Part shown: in pieces, positions 32,377 to 40,907 of the stretch
Position numbering within the stretch: position 1 is the first letter of the stretch
Layout: every line of letters begins with the position of its first letter
Source of the DNA: Chitinophaga filiformis
GTDB lineage: Bacteria; Bacteroidota; Bacteroidia; Chitinophagales; Chitinophagaceae
DNA: 64,000 bases
Assembly: GCF_021646545.1 (NCBI RefSeq)
Contig: NZ_JAKIRP010000014.1
Span: 1 to 64,000 of the forward strand
Direction: 5' to 3'
The notes under the pieces: generated by a model
The model's database searches: none
The model's input: the letters and a program-made list of their open reading frames with translations, nothing else
What the model was told of the DNA's origin: nothing
Position numbers and translations under genes: made by a program

Positions 32377-32388
32377 AAAGTAACTTTG
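32377..32388. promoter_or_regulatory. MarR operator-like palindrome over the MarR promoter
   Basis: AAAGT-A-ACTTT is an inverted repeat sharing the AAAGT/ACTTT core of the exporter site. It overlaps the plus-strand -7 element TAACTTTG (32381-32388), 18 bases before the MarR ATG. This suggests joint control of both promoters. Confidence 0.58.
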
Positions 32389-32405
32389 TAAATTCATTTT
32401 ATTAT

Positions 32406-32840
32406 ATGCCTACTAAAACTTATGAAGTAGCAGCCTCCTTACGTAGTACGGTCACCCGCCTGGTAAGGCAGCTGCGCAAACAAAATATCTCATCCGATTT
32501 CTCCAACGCAGAGCTATTAACGATGGGGCTGCTCGATCAGCATGGTAAGCTGCTCCCCTCGGCACTGGCAGAAATGGAACGGATCTCCGCACAGGCCATC
32601 TCCCAGATACTCAACCGGCTGGAGGAAGCAGGCTGTGTGAACAGGGTCATGGACGAAACCGACAAACGGAAATCTGTCGTGTCCCTGACGGAAAAAGGTA
32701 TTCAGCACCTGTACGAAAACAGGCGCATCAAAGAAGAATGGCTGGTGAAAGCAATGGAGAAGTTGTTTTCGGCAGAAGAGCTGTCGCTGATAGAGGCATT
32801 CCTCCCCCTTCTCCAAAGATTAGCAGAATACAACGGATAA
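32406..32840 (+). CDS. MarR family transcriptional regulator
   Basis: A 144-residue winged-helix dimeric regulator. The recognition helix region reads ISAQAISQILNRLEEAG, the wing is VMDETDKRKSVVSLTEKG, and dimerisation helices flank it at both ends. Its only Cys is in the EAGC turn. It therefore lacks the N-terminal sensing Cys of OhrR despite sitting next to an OsmC gene, and it may sense a ligand rather than peroxide. It is divergent from the exporter and followed after 10 bases by the OsmC gene. Confidence 0.92.
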   Translation: MPTKTYEVAASLRSTVTRLVRQLRKQNISSDFSNAELLTMGLLDQHGKLLPSALAEMERISAQAISQILNRLEEAGCVNRVMDETDKRKSVVSLTEKGIQHLYENRRIKEEWLVKAMEKLFSAEELSLIEAFLPLLQRLAEYNG

Positions 32841-32850
32841 CCATTTATAT

Positions 32851-33324
32851 ATGAAAGGTACACACCATTATGCAATGACCACCCGCTGGACAGGCAATAC
32901 CGGCAATGGCACCGCCAGCTATCAGGCTTATGAGCGCAGCCACATTCTCCAGGCAGCTGGAAAACCCGAGATACCCGGCTCTTCGGATCCTTCCTTCCGG
33001 GGCGACAAAACACGGTATAATCCCGAGGAAATGCTGGTTGCATCGCTCTCCTCCTGCCATATGCTCTGGTACCTGCACCTTTGCTCTGCCGCAGGCATTG
33101 TGGTAGTAGATTATGTAGACCATGCCACCGGCACGATGACAGAAACTGCTGACGGAGGAGGCTATTTTTCAGAAGTTACCCTCCATCCTGAAGTCACTAT
33201 TACCGATGCCGCTCATATCGACAAGGCCAATGAGTTGCATCATAAGGCGAATGAGCTGTGCTTTATTGCCAATTCAGTGAAATTTCCTGTGCATCACCAA
33301 CCCCGCTGTAAAGTAAAGGCATAA
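32851..33324 (+). CDS. OsmC family protein (Ohr/YhfA-like)
   Basis: A 157-residue OsmC-fold protein of the longer subtype. The two redox cysteines sit in SLSSCHMLW and ELCFIANSVKFPV contexts. The GDKTRYNPEEMLVASL segment before the first Cys is a family mark. It is a thiol peroxidase candidate for organic hydroperoxides. It follows the MarR gene by 10 bases in an operon, and is the second OsmC-fold gene in the window, different from the one at 3642. Confidence 0.9.
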   Translation: MKGTHHYAMTTRWTGNTGNGTASYQAYERSHILQAAGKPEIPGSSDPSFRGDKTRYNPEEMLVASLSSCHMLWYLHLCSAAGIVVVDYVDHATGTMTETADGGGYFSEVTLHPEVTITDAAHIDKANELHHKANELCFIANSVKFPVHHQPRCKVKA

Positions 33325-33497
33325 AAGGGGGTGATTATCATCCTGAAAGATCAGGAGTACTAAGTATTGAGACTCATTACGCGTTTTCACCTCTCAGGTG
33401 AAAAAAGTCATTTTTTGCTCAAAAAGAGAAAAAAAACATAAAAATCTGTTCAAAAAAGGTCAAAAAGAGGCGCTTCTATCTTACCGCACACGTATTT

Positions 33498-33505
33498 TAA
33501 CTTTG
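33498..33505 (+). promoter_or_regulatory. -7 promoter element of the YiiX-like gene
   Basis: TAACTTTG matches TAnnTTTG, 71 bases before the ATG at 33577. The A/T-rich leader between holds no obvious structure. Confidence 0.45.
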
Positions 33506-33576
33506 GCTTAGCAATAAAATTATCTAATTTTATATATGTTATAACGTCCGGCGCTTATACCTAAACTAACCATTGC

Positions 33577-34215
33577 ATGAAAAGGGTACTCACAGCTTTA
33601 CTGGTAATTTTCGTTTTGGGGTTTGCAATAGTCCTGTATGCCTTCAAAGAAGACAGGCCCAGGCTACGTTCCGGCGATGTTATCTTCCAGACATCTATGT
33701 CTCGCCAATGCCATGCCGTAAGGCTGGCTACTCACTCTGTCTTCAGCCACTGTGGTATGATCTTGAAGAAGGGTGATAAAGACTATGTGCTGGAGGCCGT
33801 ACAACCCGTGAAAATAACACCGCTGGACGAGTGGATCTCTCATGGGGAGGGAAAGAAATATGTGGTGAGACGCCTGAAAAATGCAGATAACATCCTCACG
33901 CCTGACGTCTTGAAAAAGATGGAGGCTGAAGGGAAGCAAATGCTGGGAAAGTCTTATGATGGCTATTTCGAATGGTCGGACGACCAGATATACTGTTCTG
34001 AGCTGGTATGGAAGATATATAAAAGAGCGGCAGGAATCGAAGTGGGAAAACTACAGCAAATGAAGGACTTTGATTTGAGCAGCGAACCGGTAAAACAGAT
34101 TATCCGCGAACGTTATGGCGACAAGCTTCCTGAAAATGAAACCGTTATCTCTCCGCAGAGCATTTACGAGAGTAGTTTATTTGTGACCGTTATGTCGAAA
34201 TATGGCAAAAAATAG
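33577..34215 (+). CDS. YiiX/YebB-like NlpC/P60-type cysteine hydrolase
   Basis: A 212-residue exported or membrane-anchored protein with an N-terminal hydrophobic segment (about residues 5-22). The permuted papain-like fold of the YiiX family follows. LRSGDVIFQTS opens the domain, the active-site His lies in VFSHCGMIL, and the catalytic Cys in QIYCSELVWKIY near residue 145. This His-before-Cys order is diagnostic of the permuted group. Such enzymes hydrolyse amide or ester bonds in peptidoglycan peptides or lipids. Substrate unknown. Confidence 0.87.
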   Translation: MKRVLTALLVIFVLGFAIVLYAFKEDRPRLRSGDVIFQTSMSRQCHAVRLATHSVFSHCGMILKKGDKDYVLEAVQPVKITPLDEWISHGEGKKYVVRRLKNADNILTPDVLKKMEAEGKQMLGKSYDGYFEWSDDQIYCSELVWKIYKRAAGIEVGKLQQMKDFDLSSEPVKQIIRERYGDKLPENETVISPQSIYESSLFVTVMSKYGKK

Positions 34216-34227
34216 TATTATCTTCAG

Positions 34228-34235
34228 TAACTTTG
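34228..34235 (+). promoter_or_regulatory. -7 promoter element of the TPR protein gene
   Basis: TAACTTTG matches TAnnTTTG, 13 bases after the stop of the YiiX-like gene and about 80 bases before the next start. It shows the TPR gene has its own promoter. Confidence 0.45.
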
Positions 34236-34314
34236 CAGTACAGGTCTGGTTTAACCAGTGAGAACAAGGTTCGATTTTTTATATCAGCGGCGTAGTTCCG
34301 TTTATTCCAATCCT

Positions 34315-35418
34315 ATGAATATGAAAAGAATTTCTACATCCCTATTCCTATCCGCAGTGCTATCCCTCTCCGCTGCCGGACAAAGCTACAAACAGGATTT
34401 CGAGAAATTGTGCGTCAGTGGTGACACTGCCAAACAACGTACCCTGCTGATAAAGTGGGAGAAAGCCAAACCCAATGATGCCGAACTATACATCGCCTAC
34501 TTCAATTACTATGTAACAAAGAGTAAAACAGAAGTGGTGACCGTCAATCATACTGCCAACGGCTCGAATGCGCTTAAAGCCGGCAAGAACGGCGACCCTG
34601 CCGGGTATACCAGCGAGGTTGGTTATAAAAAAGAACCACTGAACAAAGGCTTCAAATATATTAACACCGGTATCTCCAAATTTCCCAACAGGCTGGATAT
34701 GCGTTTTGGCAAGATCTACATGTTGGGTGAGAACTATAATTATACCTACCTGACCAAAGAGCTGGTAAGCGCTATCAACTATGGCCATACCATTGATAAC
34801 AAATGGAAATGGACTGACAATAAACCGCTGGACAAACCAGAGCAGTTCATGCTGAATGCTGTACAGGAATATGTGGCACAGATCTATAACGTGGGTAAGA
34901 GCCAGGCTGACAATATGAAGCTGATCTCTGAAACTGTATTAAAATATTATCCTAAACATGTAGAAAGCCTCTCCGATCTTGGTCTGGCATATACACTGAA
35001 AGAAGACCTGGACAATGCGCTGAAAACCTTACTGAAGGCAAATGCCATCGCTCCTAAAGATTTCATCGTACTGAATAACATCGCTAATATCTATGCAAAG
35101 AAAGGTGATGATGCCAATGCGATCAAATACTATGAACAGGCGCTAAAGTATGGTGATCAGGAAGCTAAAGACCTGGCCAGCAACGAGATCAAGCGTATAA
35201 ACGCCAAGAAGCCGGTTCCAAAGGCAACTATGCCAAAACCTGCTACGGCTAAGGCATCTACAGAAAAAGCTACTGCCACCAAAGCGTCTGCTGCGAAAAC
35301 AACTGCAAAGGCCAAAACAACAGCTACCAAATCATCCACATCAAAATCGACTACATCCAAGTCGACCGCTGCTAAAAGCACCGGTAAGACAACAAGTAAA
35401 AAGCCTTCCAAGAACTAG
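34315..35418 (+). CDS. Exported TPR protein with histone-H1-like C-terminal tail
   Basis: About 367 residues; the start is at 34315 or, two codons later, at 34321, each directly before a signal peptide ending around LSAAGQ. Tetratricopeptide repeats occupy the middle, the clearest being LSDLGLAYTLKEDLDNALK and the following NIYAKKGDDANAIKYYEQ. The last ~75 residues are almost only Lys, Ala, Thr and Ser in KATATKAS- or KSTTSK-like strings, resembling a histone H1 tail. The strongly basic tail may bind polyanions such as envelope polysaccharide or DNA. The stop codon lies in the loop of its terminator. Confidence 0.83.
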   Translation: MNMKRISTSLFLSAVLSLSAAGQSYKQDFEKLCVSGDTAKQRTLLIKWEKAKPNDAELYIAYFNYYVTKSKTEVVTVNHTANGSNALKAGKNGDPAGYTSEVGYKKEPLNKGFKYINTGISKFPNRLDMRFGKIYMLGENYNYTYLTKELVSAINYGHTIDNKWKWTDNKPLDKPEQFMLNAVQEYVAQIYNVGKSQADNMKLISETVLKYYPKHVESLSDLGLAYTLKEDLDNALKTLLKANAIAPKDFIVLNNIANIYAKKGDDANAIKYYEQALKYGDQEAKDLASNEIKRINAKKPVPKATMPKPATAKASTEKATATKASAAKTTAKAKTTATKSSTSKSTTSKSTAAKSTGKTTSKKPSKN

Positions 35419-35433
35419 GCTCAGAAGGCTTTT
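35399..35433 (+). terminator. Terminator overlapping the TPR gene stop codon
   Basis: AAAAGCCTTC (35399-35408) and GAAGGCTTTT (35424-35433) pair perfectly. The left arm is inside the last codons and the TAG stop lies in the loop. On either strand the stem ends in T residues, so it may also serve the convergent gene ending at 35456. Confidence 0.7.
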
Positions 35434-35455
35434 ACCGGCAAAAAGAAGATTGCAT

Positions 35456-35824
35456 TTATTTAATAGACTGCAGCAAACTACAGAACTCCAGTTTTTCATC
35501 TGAAGTCAAAAATGAATTGGCAATCGTTTCATTAATTAAGTCGCTGGTCAGGGAAAATTCATCGTAAAGGTCATTTTGTTCCACTCCGTACTTTTTGGCC
35601 GTTGAATAGCGCACTGCTACCAGGATTTCTTTTGAAGGAACTTTCTTTTCCACCAGTAAAGGTCTGATAGAATACAGCATTTCATTGTTGGCAATTTCTA
35701 TCTTTTTCTGATAGTCAGACTTGCCATGCTTTGCGAAGTATTGCCTGGTAAGCAGGTAAACGATCAGGGAAAGTAGTACACCGAAGATTGCGGTATAGAC
35801 AGTGTTTTCAGGTAAGTGCATCAT
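35456..35824 (-). CDS. Uncharacterised single-pass membrane protein, 122 residues
   Basis: An N-terminal transmembrane helix (about residues 9-27, ending before the basic TRQYFAKH) anchors a charged cytoplasmic domain of ~90 residues with predicted helices. A KKIEIANNEMLYSIRP stretch follows the anchor. No family was recognised. It is monocistronic and convergent with the TPR gene. Codon use looks like that of its neighbours. It could be a small regulatory or scaffold protein; function unknown. Confidence 0.65.
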   Translation of the reverse strand: MMHLPENTVYTAIFGVLLSLIVYLLTRQYFAKHGKSDYQKKIEIANNEMLYSIRPLLVEKKVPSKEILVAVRYSTAKKYGVEQNDLYDEFSLTSDLINETIANSFLTSDEKLEFCSLLQSIK

Positions 35825-36024
35825 AAATGGTTATGAGAGCTTAAAATGTGTATAATACATTATCGACATACACAATATATGTGATGCGGATTTTAATAAA
35901 GCACCGATTTATTGCATGTTCAAACAGCGTTCCACACCCCTCGCCGGTCAACTGGCTGTGAATCAGTATACATTATAAAATATACTCACAGAAACGGAAA
36001 TGAGTAATACCACTCCATAAAATT

Positions 36025-36048
36025 GGGGCATTTAAAAACAAATGCCCC
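36025..36048. terminator. Hairpin after the EEP family gene
   Basis: GGGGCATTT (36025-36033) and AAATGCCCC (36040-36048) form a perfect nine-base stem, 49 bases beyond the EEP gene stop on the minus strand. A second, weaker CCTGA/TCAGG pairing lies between it and the gene. Confidence 0.6.
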
Positions 36049-36096
36049 TGACAGACAAGCCATCAGGAGCATTGGATATTATTATGTTTGCTGACC

Positions 36097-37029
36097 TTAT
36101 TTCAGTGAAACCACGATCATTACCGGGAAGTGGTCCGACGGTTCACGGGCCACATATTTATTCATTGATACTTCTTTCGGGAAATTAGCCGTATTCACTT
36201 TTTCATCCCCTTTATCTGATACCGCAGGACTACGGTAAGTGTCCGTCAGGATACCATACTTTTCCACACGAAACTGTTTGGTCAGGAAGATATGATCTAT
36301 CCTGCTATCGGTTTTTCCATTAGGATTAAACGCGTTGAAAGTACCATTCTCCGCATAACGGATAGCGGTTGTTTCATAGGCGTCTTTCAGCAGTCCTGAG
36401 GTATTGATCAATGTATATGATTCACTGTGCTGATCCACGTTAAAGTCGCCGGTCAGGATAGTAGGAATATTACCAGCCATCTTTCTCACCTTTTCCATTA
36501 CCAGTTTGGCACTTTCTGCCCGGGCCTTTACGCCCACATGGTCCATGTGCAGGTTGAAGAGATAAAAGGTTAACCCTGTTTTTATTTCTTTGAATTTACC
36601 CCAGGAGCAGATCCTTGGCAGTACAGCATCCCAGCCTTTATTGGGTCTGTCAGTCACTTCCGACATCCAGAAGTCCCCATTCTCCAGCAGTTTGAATTTT
36701 TTTGTATTGTAAAAGATTGCGGAATACTCCCCTGCCTGTTTACCATCGTCCCGGCCTATTCCTACATAAGCGAATCCGGGAAGACTGTCTCTCAGGTTTT
36801 CCAGCTGGTGATGCATGCATTCCTGGGTGCCGAAGATGTCAAAGCCATGAAAACGTATCATAGCAGCGATCACGGGCAGGCGTTCCTTCCAGCCATTACC
36901 ATTGGCAGCATCTTCCTTGTTATTGTCATTACGCATGTTGTACGTAGCCACCGTGATCGTTTGTGCCATGACGGCATAGGAAAGCACGGTAAAAACTGCT
37001 ATCAGCAGCATCCTTCTTTTCATCTGCAT
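36097..37029 (-). CDS. Secreted endonuclease/exonuclease/phosphatase family protein
   Basis: A 310-residue protein with a signal peptide (cleavage after VMAQ, about residue 22) and a DNase I-like EEP fold. Metal and catalytic residues are visible in order: VATYNMRNDN near the start, the metal-binding Glu in GTQECMHHQ, Asp and Asn in GDFNVDQHS, and Asp-His in SDHFPVMIV near the end. Enzymes of this type cleave nucleic acids or phosphate esters outside the cytoplasm. Phosphate scavenging is a reasonable role but is not shown by context. It is monocistronic. Confidence 0.9.
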   Translation of the reverse strand: MQMKRRMLLIAVFTVLSYAVMAQTITVATYNMRNDNNKEDAANGNGWKERLPVIAAMIRFHGFDIFGTQECMHHQLENLRDSLPGFAYVGIGRDDGKQAGEYSAIFYNTKKFKLLENGDFWMSEVTDRPNKGWDAVLPRICSWGKFKEIKTGLTFYLFNLHMDHVGVKARAESAKLVMEKVRKMAGNIPTILTGDFNVDQHSESYTLINTSGLLKDAYETTAIRYAENGTFNAFNPNGKTDSRIDHIFLTKQFRVEKYGILTDTYRSPAVSDKGDEKVNTANFPKEVSMNKYVAREPSDHFPVMIVVSLK

Positions 37030-37338
37030 CTCGATTTTTTATAATAAGCATTAAGATTTAAACTACAATTTCCGATCGGGAATCCTGTCCTGAGTTTACA
37101 TTAACTGCAGGTCTGTACACGCGATCAGAACAATGGCACCGCCCAAATACTATACCGGTGTAAGTATAATAAAATACAGGCTGAGCTGCAATCATTTTTC
37201 CATTACTGGTCCGGCCGCGTGTCTGAATACCCAGAAATGAACAAATAAAAAGTTTTGCATCCCTGACATTCCTGCTGACATAGGGTTGTCACAAGGCGAT
37301 AGTTACTTTGTTTCAGAAACAACAAAAACACGCAAATC
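37030..37338. promoter_or_regulatory. Intergenic region with a promoter for the DinB-fold gene
   Basis: Bases 37303-37310 read TTACTTTG, one change from TAnnTTTG, with a TTG at 37286-37288 as a possible upstream element, 29 bases before the ATG at 37339. No gene is visible in the 309 bases. Confidence 0.4.
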
Positions 37339-37863
37339 ATGGAAATCATTCAATCTCTGCTTAAAGAAATGGAACAGGAAGCAATTACAACCCGTAAAAT
37401 GCTTTCTATCATTCCTGAAGATAAATTTAACTGGCAGCCCCATCCCAAAAGCATGTCTATTATCCGACTGGCCACCCATATTGCAGAGCTGCCTGGCTGG
37501 GTGAGCATGGTATTGACCACGGAAGAGCTGGACTTTGCCACTGCCCCTTACAATCCCAGAGAGATCAGGAATGTGAAGGAATTACTGGCTTATTTCGAAG
37601 AATCGCTGGCTGACGGCAGAGCGCATCTCGAGAAAGCCAAACTCTCCCAGTTCGATGAAAAATGGACATTGAGGAATGGTCAGGATATTTATGATGTATC
37701 GCCTAAAGGAGAAGTCATTCGTATGGCATACTGCCAGATCGTACATCACAGGGCACAATTAGGTGTATTCCTGCGTCTGCTGGATATCCCGATCCCAGGT
37801 AGTTATGGTCCGAGCGCAGACGAAGAGTTTAAAGTAGCACTTGTGGATACCCCGGCGTTATAA
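37339..37863 (+). CDS. DinB-fold (YfiT-like) metal-dependent protein
   Basis: A 174-residue four-helix-bundle protein of the Bacillus DinB/YfiT superfamily. Conserved His residues that bind a divalent metal are visible in RLATHIAELPGW and QIVHHRAQLGVFLRL. Members are often thiol-dependent transferases using bacillithiol or related thiols, and are unrelated to DNA polymerase IV despite the shared name. It has its own promoter and a perfect terminator before the polymerase gene, so the two are separate units. Substrate unknown. Confidence 0.87.
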   Translation: MEIIQSLLKEMEQEAITTRKMLSIIPEDKFNWQPHPKSMSIIRLATHIAELPGWVSMVLTTEELDFATAPYNPREIRNVKELLAYFEESLADGRAHLEKAKLSQFDEKWTLRNGQDIYDVSPKGEVIRMAYCQIVHHRAQLGVFLRLLDIPIPGSYGPSADEEFKVALVDTPAL

Positions 37864-37895
37864 ACGAACGTTAGAAAGAAATCAATCATCATCGG

Positions 37896-37939
37896 TCAGG
37901 AATTGAGAGCAGCCGCCATTCGCCTCAATTCCTGATTTT
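37896..37939 (+). terminator. Perfect 12-bp terminator after the DinB-fold gene
   Basis: TCAGGAATTGAG (37896-37907) and CTCAATTCCTGA (37924-37935) pair without mismatch and TTTT follows. It separates the DinB-fold gene from DNA polymerase IV. Confidence 0.9.
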
Positions 37940-38045
37940 GTATAATGGCGTCCTTCACATAGCTCACCGGAAATCGGTGGTCTTACCCCACTGGCATGCT
38001 CCACTTTACTATTTCTTTGGCGATCTTTGTACTGTTGCGGCAATC

Positions 38046-39161
38046 ATGGAAGGAGAAACAAATAGAAAACAACGGAAGATCATCCATATAGATATGGATG
38101 CATTTTATGCATCCGTAGAGCAACGTGACAACCCCGAATACCGGGGCAAAGCAATTGCTGTTGGTGGCTCTCCTGAAGGCCGTGGCGGTGTAGTGGCTAC
38201 CGCCAGTTATGAGGCACGGAAGTTTGGCGTCCGTTCCGCTATGCCTTCTAAAAGAGCGCTGCAGTTATGCCCGGATATTATTTTCGTCAGGCCCCGATTT
38301 GATGTATACAAGGACGTTTCCCGTAAGATACGGGAGATCTTCAGCCGGCATACGGACATTATTGAACCCCTCTCCCTCGATGAAGCCTATCTCGATGTAA
38401 CGGAAGACAAACAACACATCGGCTCTGCCATAGAAATTGCGAAACTGATCAAACAGGCGATCAAGGAAGAGCTGCAGCTTACGGCTTCTGCGGGTATATC
38501 TGTAAATAAGTTCGTCGCCAAAATAGCTTCTGACCTCAACAAACCCGACGGACTTACCTTTATCGGCCCCTCCTCTATTGAGGCATTCATGGAGAAACTG
38601 CCCGTGGAAAAGTTCCATGGTGTAGGTAAGGTCACTGCCGACAAAATGAAAAGAATGGGACTGCATACCGGAGCGGACCTGAAGCGGCTGTCAGAAAACG
38701 ATCTGAAGCAGCATTTTGGCAAACCGGGAGCGTTTTACTACCGCATTGTGCGGGGAATAGACGACCGCGAGGTACAACCGCACAGAGAAACCAAGTCGCT
38801 GGGCGCAGAAGACACATTTCCCTTCGATCTTACCAAAACAGAGGAAATGTATGCAGAACTGGAAAAGATCGCTATAACGGTCTGCGAACGCCTAAAACGG
38901 TATGGTCTGAAGGGCCGCACCATTACCCTCAAGATAAAGTACAGCGATTTCCGCCAGATCACCCGCAATCAATCCTTCCCATTCCCTGTAGGAGACTTCG
39001 ATAAAATACTGGAAACAGCGAAACAGCTGTTATTATCCACAGAGCCGGAAGATAAACCCGTCAGACTGCTGGGCATCTCTTTGTCTAATTTTGGAGAGGT
39101 GATCCCCGTGGCGGGACGTTCGGGTAATCCCGCACAGTTATCGTTGTTTGATGAGGAATGA
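38046..39161 (+). CDS. dinB: DNA polymerase IV (Y-family translesion polymerase)
   Basis: A 371-residue Y-family polymerase. The start at 38046 gives MEGETNRKQRK before the palm motif HIDMDAFYASVE; an in-frame ATG at 37938 adds an unlikely extension. Catalytic acids are Asp16 in the first motif and Asp112-Glu113 in LSLDEAYLDV. A helix-hairpin-helix thumb (GVGKVTADKMKRMG) and little-finger domain follow. The C-terminus ends QLSLFDEE, a fitting beta-clamp binding motif. The enzyme copies across damaged bases. No LexA-like box was recognised upstream. Confidence 0.95.
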   Translation: MEGETNRKQRKIIHIDMDAFYASVEQRDNPEYRGKAIAVGGSPEGRGGVVATASYEARKFGVRSAMPSKRALQLCPDIIFVRPRFDVYKDVSRKIREIFSRHTDIIEPLSLDEAYLDVTEDKQHIGSAIEIAKLIKQAIKEELQLTASAGISVNKFVAKIASDLNKPDGLTFIGPSSIEAFMEKLPVEKFHGVGKVTADKMKRMGLHTGADLKRLSENDLKQHFGKPGAFYYRIVRGIDDREVQPHRETKSLGAEDTFPFDLTKTEEMYAELEKIAITVCERLKRYGLKGRTITLKIKYSDFRQITRNQSFPFPVGDFDKILETAKQLLLSTEPEDKPVRLLGISLSNFGEVIPVAGRSGNPAQLSLFDEE

Positions 39162-39171
39162 GCATAAATCA

Positions 39172-39209
39172 CGAATGCCGCCTCACCCCTAAGGACAAGA
39201 CGGCATTCG
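39172..39209. terminator. Bidirectional hairpin between Pol IV and SusD genes
   Basis: CGAATGCCG (39172-39180) and CGGCATTCG (39201-39209) pair perfectly over nine bases, between the stops of convergent genes. Confidence 0.7.
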
Positions 39210-39256
39210 CTATCGTTTATGGAACCGCATTGAGATCAATGCGAGCGTAGGTACTA

Positions 39257-40888
39257 TTAGTTAGGATAACCAGGATTCTGCGCCAGGTTATTATTGTTGA
39301 TACGCTGGTTCTGAGGTATCGCAAAGAGCGTTCTGAAACCTTCAGAAGCTTTGTGATCCCACCAGGTACCGGTAGTGTACTTATCCCAACGGATCAGCTC
39401 CTGACGGCGGTAACCCTCGAATATGAATTCGCGGCCCAGTTCTGCCAGCAGTTCATCCATGGTCAATGTAGTGGTAGTATATTTGTTCGCATCCCATACT
39501 TCAGCAGCGAAGGAACGCTGACGTACAGTATTCACCAGGTCTACAGCTTCCTGTGTCGCGGTACCACCATTCTTACGCATCAGTGCTTCTGCTTTTGCGA
39601 AGTATACCCATGATAAACGGTATACAGCCCAGTCGGTACTTCTGTATTTAGGATCAGTGCTTGGTCCGAGTTTGTATTTATTGAAACGTACACCACTGTT
39701 CTCTTCACCCTGTGTCATATCAGAAACGGTGCTACCTGCTTTATTTCTGCGGATGTTATCTACAAACACCAACTGCTGACCATCATACTCATTACCGGTG
39801 GTGATAACAGGGATAGTATCTGCGCTGCCATACATCCATTGTGGGCCTGCCAGTATCCATTCCTTCTTACGTTTGTCAACATCGCTAAAGGTGGTATATA
39901 CACCAGGAATAACCACCACACCATCGTTACCGTTACGGTCGTTCCCATTGATCTTACCCTGTACGAAGTGGTAGAAATCGCCGGTCCACTGTGGCGTGAA
40001 ATTAGAGATCTGGAAATCGTAGGCGATGGAGAATATGATCTCTTTCGCAACATCACCGTTGTTAGGAATATAAGTATCTGTGATGTTCTTATCCAGCGTC
40101 AGTGTACCATTCATGCCGCCCACTTCACCATTGATCAGCTTATCAGCTGCAGCGATACAATCGTCCCAACGCGGAGTGCCTGTCCATTTCTCTGCATTCA
40201 GATACAGCTCCACCAGCATTGCATAGGCGCCCGCCTTAGACATACGACCTAATAATGCTTTAGACAAAAGCGGCGCTTTATCTATGTTATCTTTGATCTC
40301 CTTCTCTACAAATTCAAATACTTCTTTACGTGTAGCAGTAGCAGGGCTGATAGGCTCACCTACTTTTGTTACAATAGGCACATTACCCCAGATATCCATA
40401 ATACGGAGATAGTGGAATGCGCGCAATAATCTCAGCTCAGAAACATAACCATCCTTCTCTTCCTGAGTCAACCCCATTGCAGTAGCATCACGCTTGTCAA
40501 TATTTTCGATAGCTGTGGTACAGAAACCCATACCAGTCCACAACAGGTTCCAGCAATCTCTGATCGGACCATCATCAACAGTCCAGGTATGATAGTGCAG
40601 GCGGATCCAGTTACCACCATCATAACCGTGACGACCTTTCTGAGGCCATGCCAGTTGGTCGGCAGACAGTTCACTCAATCTCCACCAGCCGTTCTGTCCG
40701 GGAGTAATCCAGGCATTCGCGTGTGTATATGGACGTAATACCGCGGATATTACCTCGTTCTTATTATTATAGAATTCGTCTGTGATGATCTGGTCATATA
40801 CATTTTCTGACAGATCAGTACAGCTGTTTGCAAACACCGGCAACAAGGCCAGGGCTGTATATGTAGCTATTTTTCTAAACTGTTTCAT
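39257..40888 (-). CDS. SusD/RagB family glycan-binding lipoprotein
   Basis: A 543-residue outer-membrane lipoprotein. The signal peptide ends in ANSC, with the lipidated Cys near residue 23. The TPR-rich SusD fold follows, with an N-terminal CTDLSENVYDQI segment, the LRAFHYLRIMDIWGNVPIVT core and a C-terminal REFIFEGYRRQELIRWDKY signature. It caps the SusC transporter encoded 19 bases upstream and binds the oligosaccharide substrate at the cell surface. No hydrolase gene follows directly, so the substrate cannot be read from context. Confidence 0.95.
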   Translation of the reverse strand: MKQFRKIATYTALALLPVFANSCTDLSENVYDQIITDEFYNNKNEVISAVLRPYTHANAWITPGQNGWWRLSELSADQLAWPQKGRHGYDGGNWIRLHYHTWTVDDGPIRDCWNLLWTGMGFCTTAIENIDKRDATAMGLTQEEKDGYVSELRLLRAFHYLRIMDIWGNVPIVTKVGEPISPATATRKEVFEFVEKEIKDNIDKAPLLSKALLGRMSKAGAYAMLVELYLNAEKWTGTPRWDDCIAAADKLINGEVGGMNGTLTLDKNITDTYIPNNGDVAKEIIFSIAYDFQISNFTPQWTGDFYHFVQGKINGNDRNGNDGVVVIPGVYTTFSDVDKRKKEWILAGPQWMYGSADTIPVITTGNEYDGQQLVFVDNIRRNKAGSTVSDMTQGEENSGVRFNKYKLGPSTDPKYRSTDWAVYRLSWVYFAKAEALMRKNGGTATQEAVDLVNTVRQRSFAAEVWDANKYTTTTLTMDELLAELGREFIFEGYRRQELIRWDKYTTGTWWDHKASEGFRTLFAIPQNQRINNNNLAQNPGYPN

Positions 40889-40907
40889 TCCTGATGTTTT
40901 AATTTTT

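Noticed and set aside
32406..32840. OhrR peroxide sensor
   Set aside because: It sits next to an OsmC gene but lacks the N-terminal reactive Cys; its one Cys is in a turn of the DNA-binding domain.
37936..37950. TTGTATAAT as a sigma-70 -10 promoter for polymerase IV
   Set aside because: It is part of the U-tract side of a terminator and the group uses TAnnTTTG rather than TATAAT promoters.
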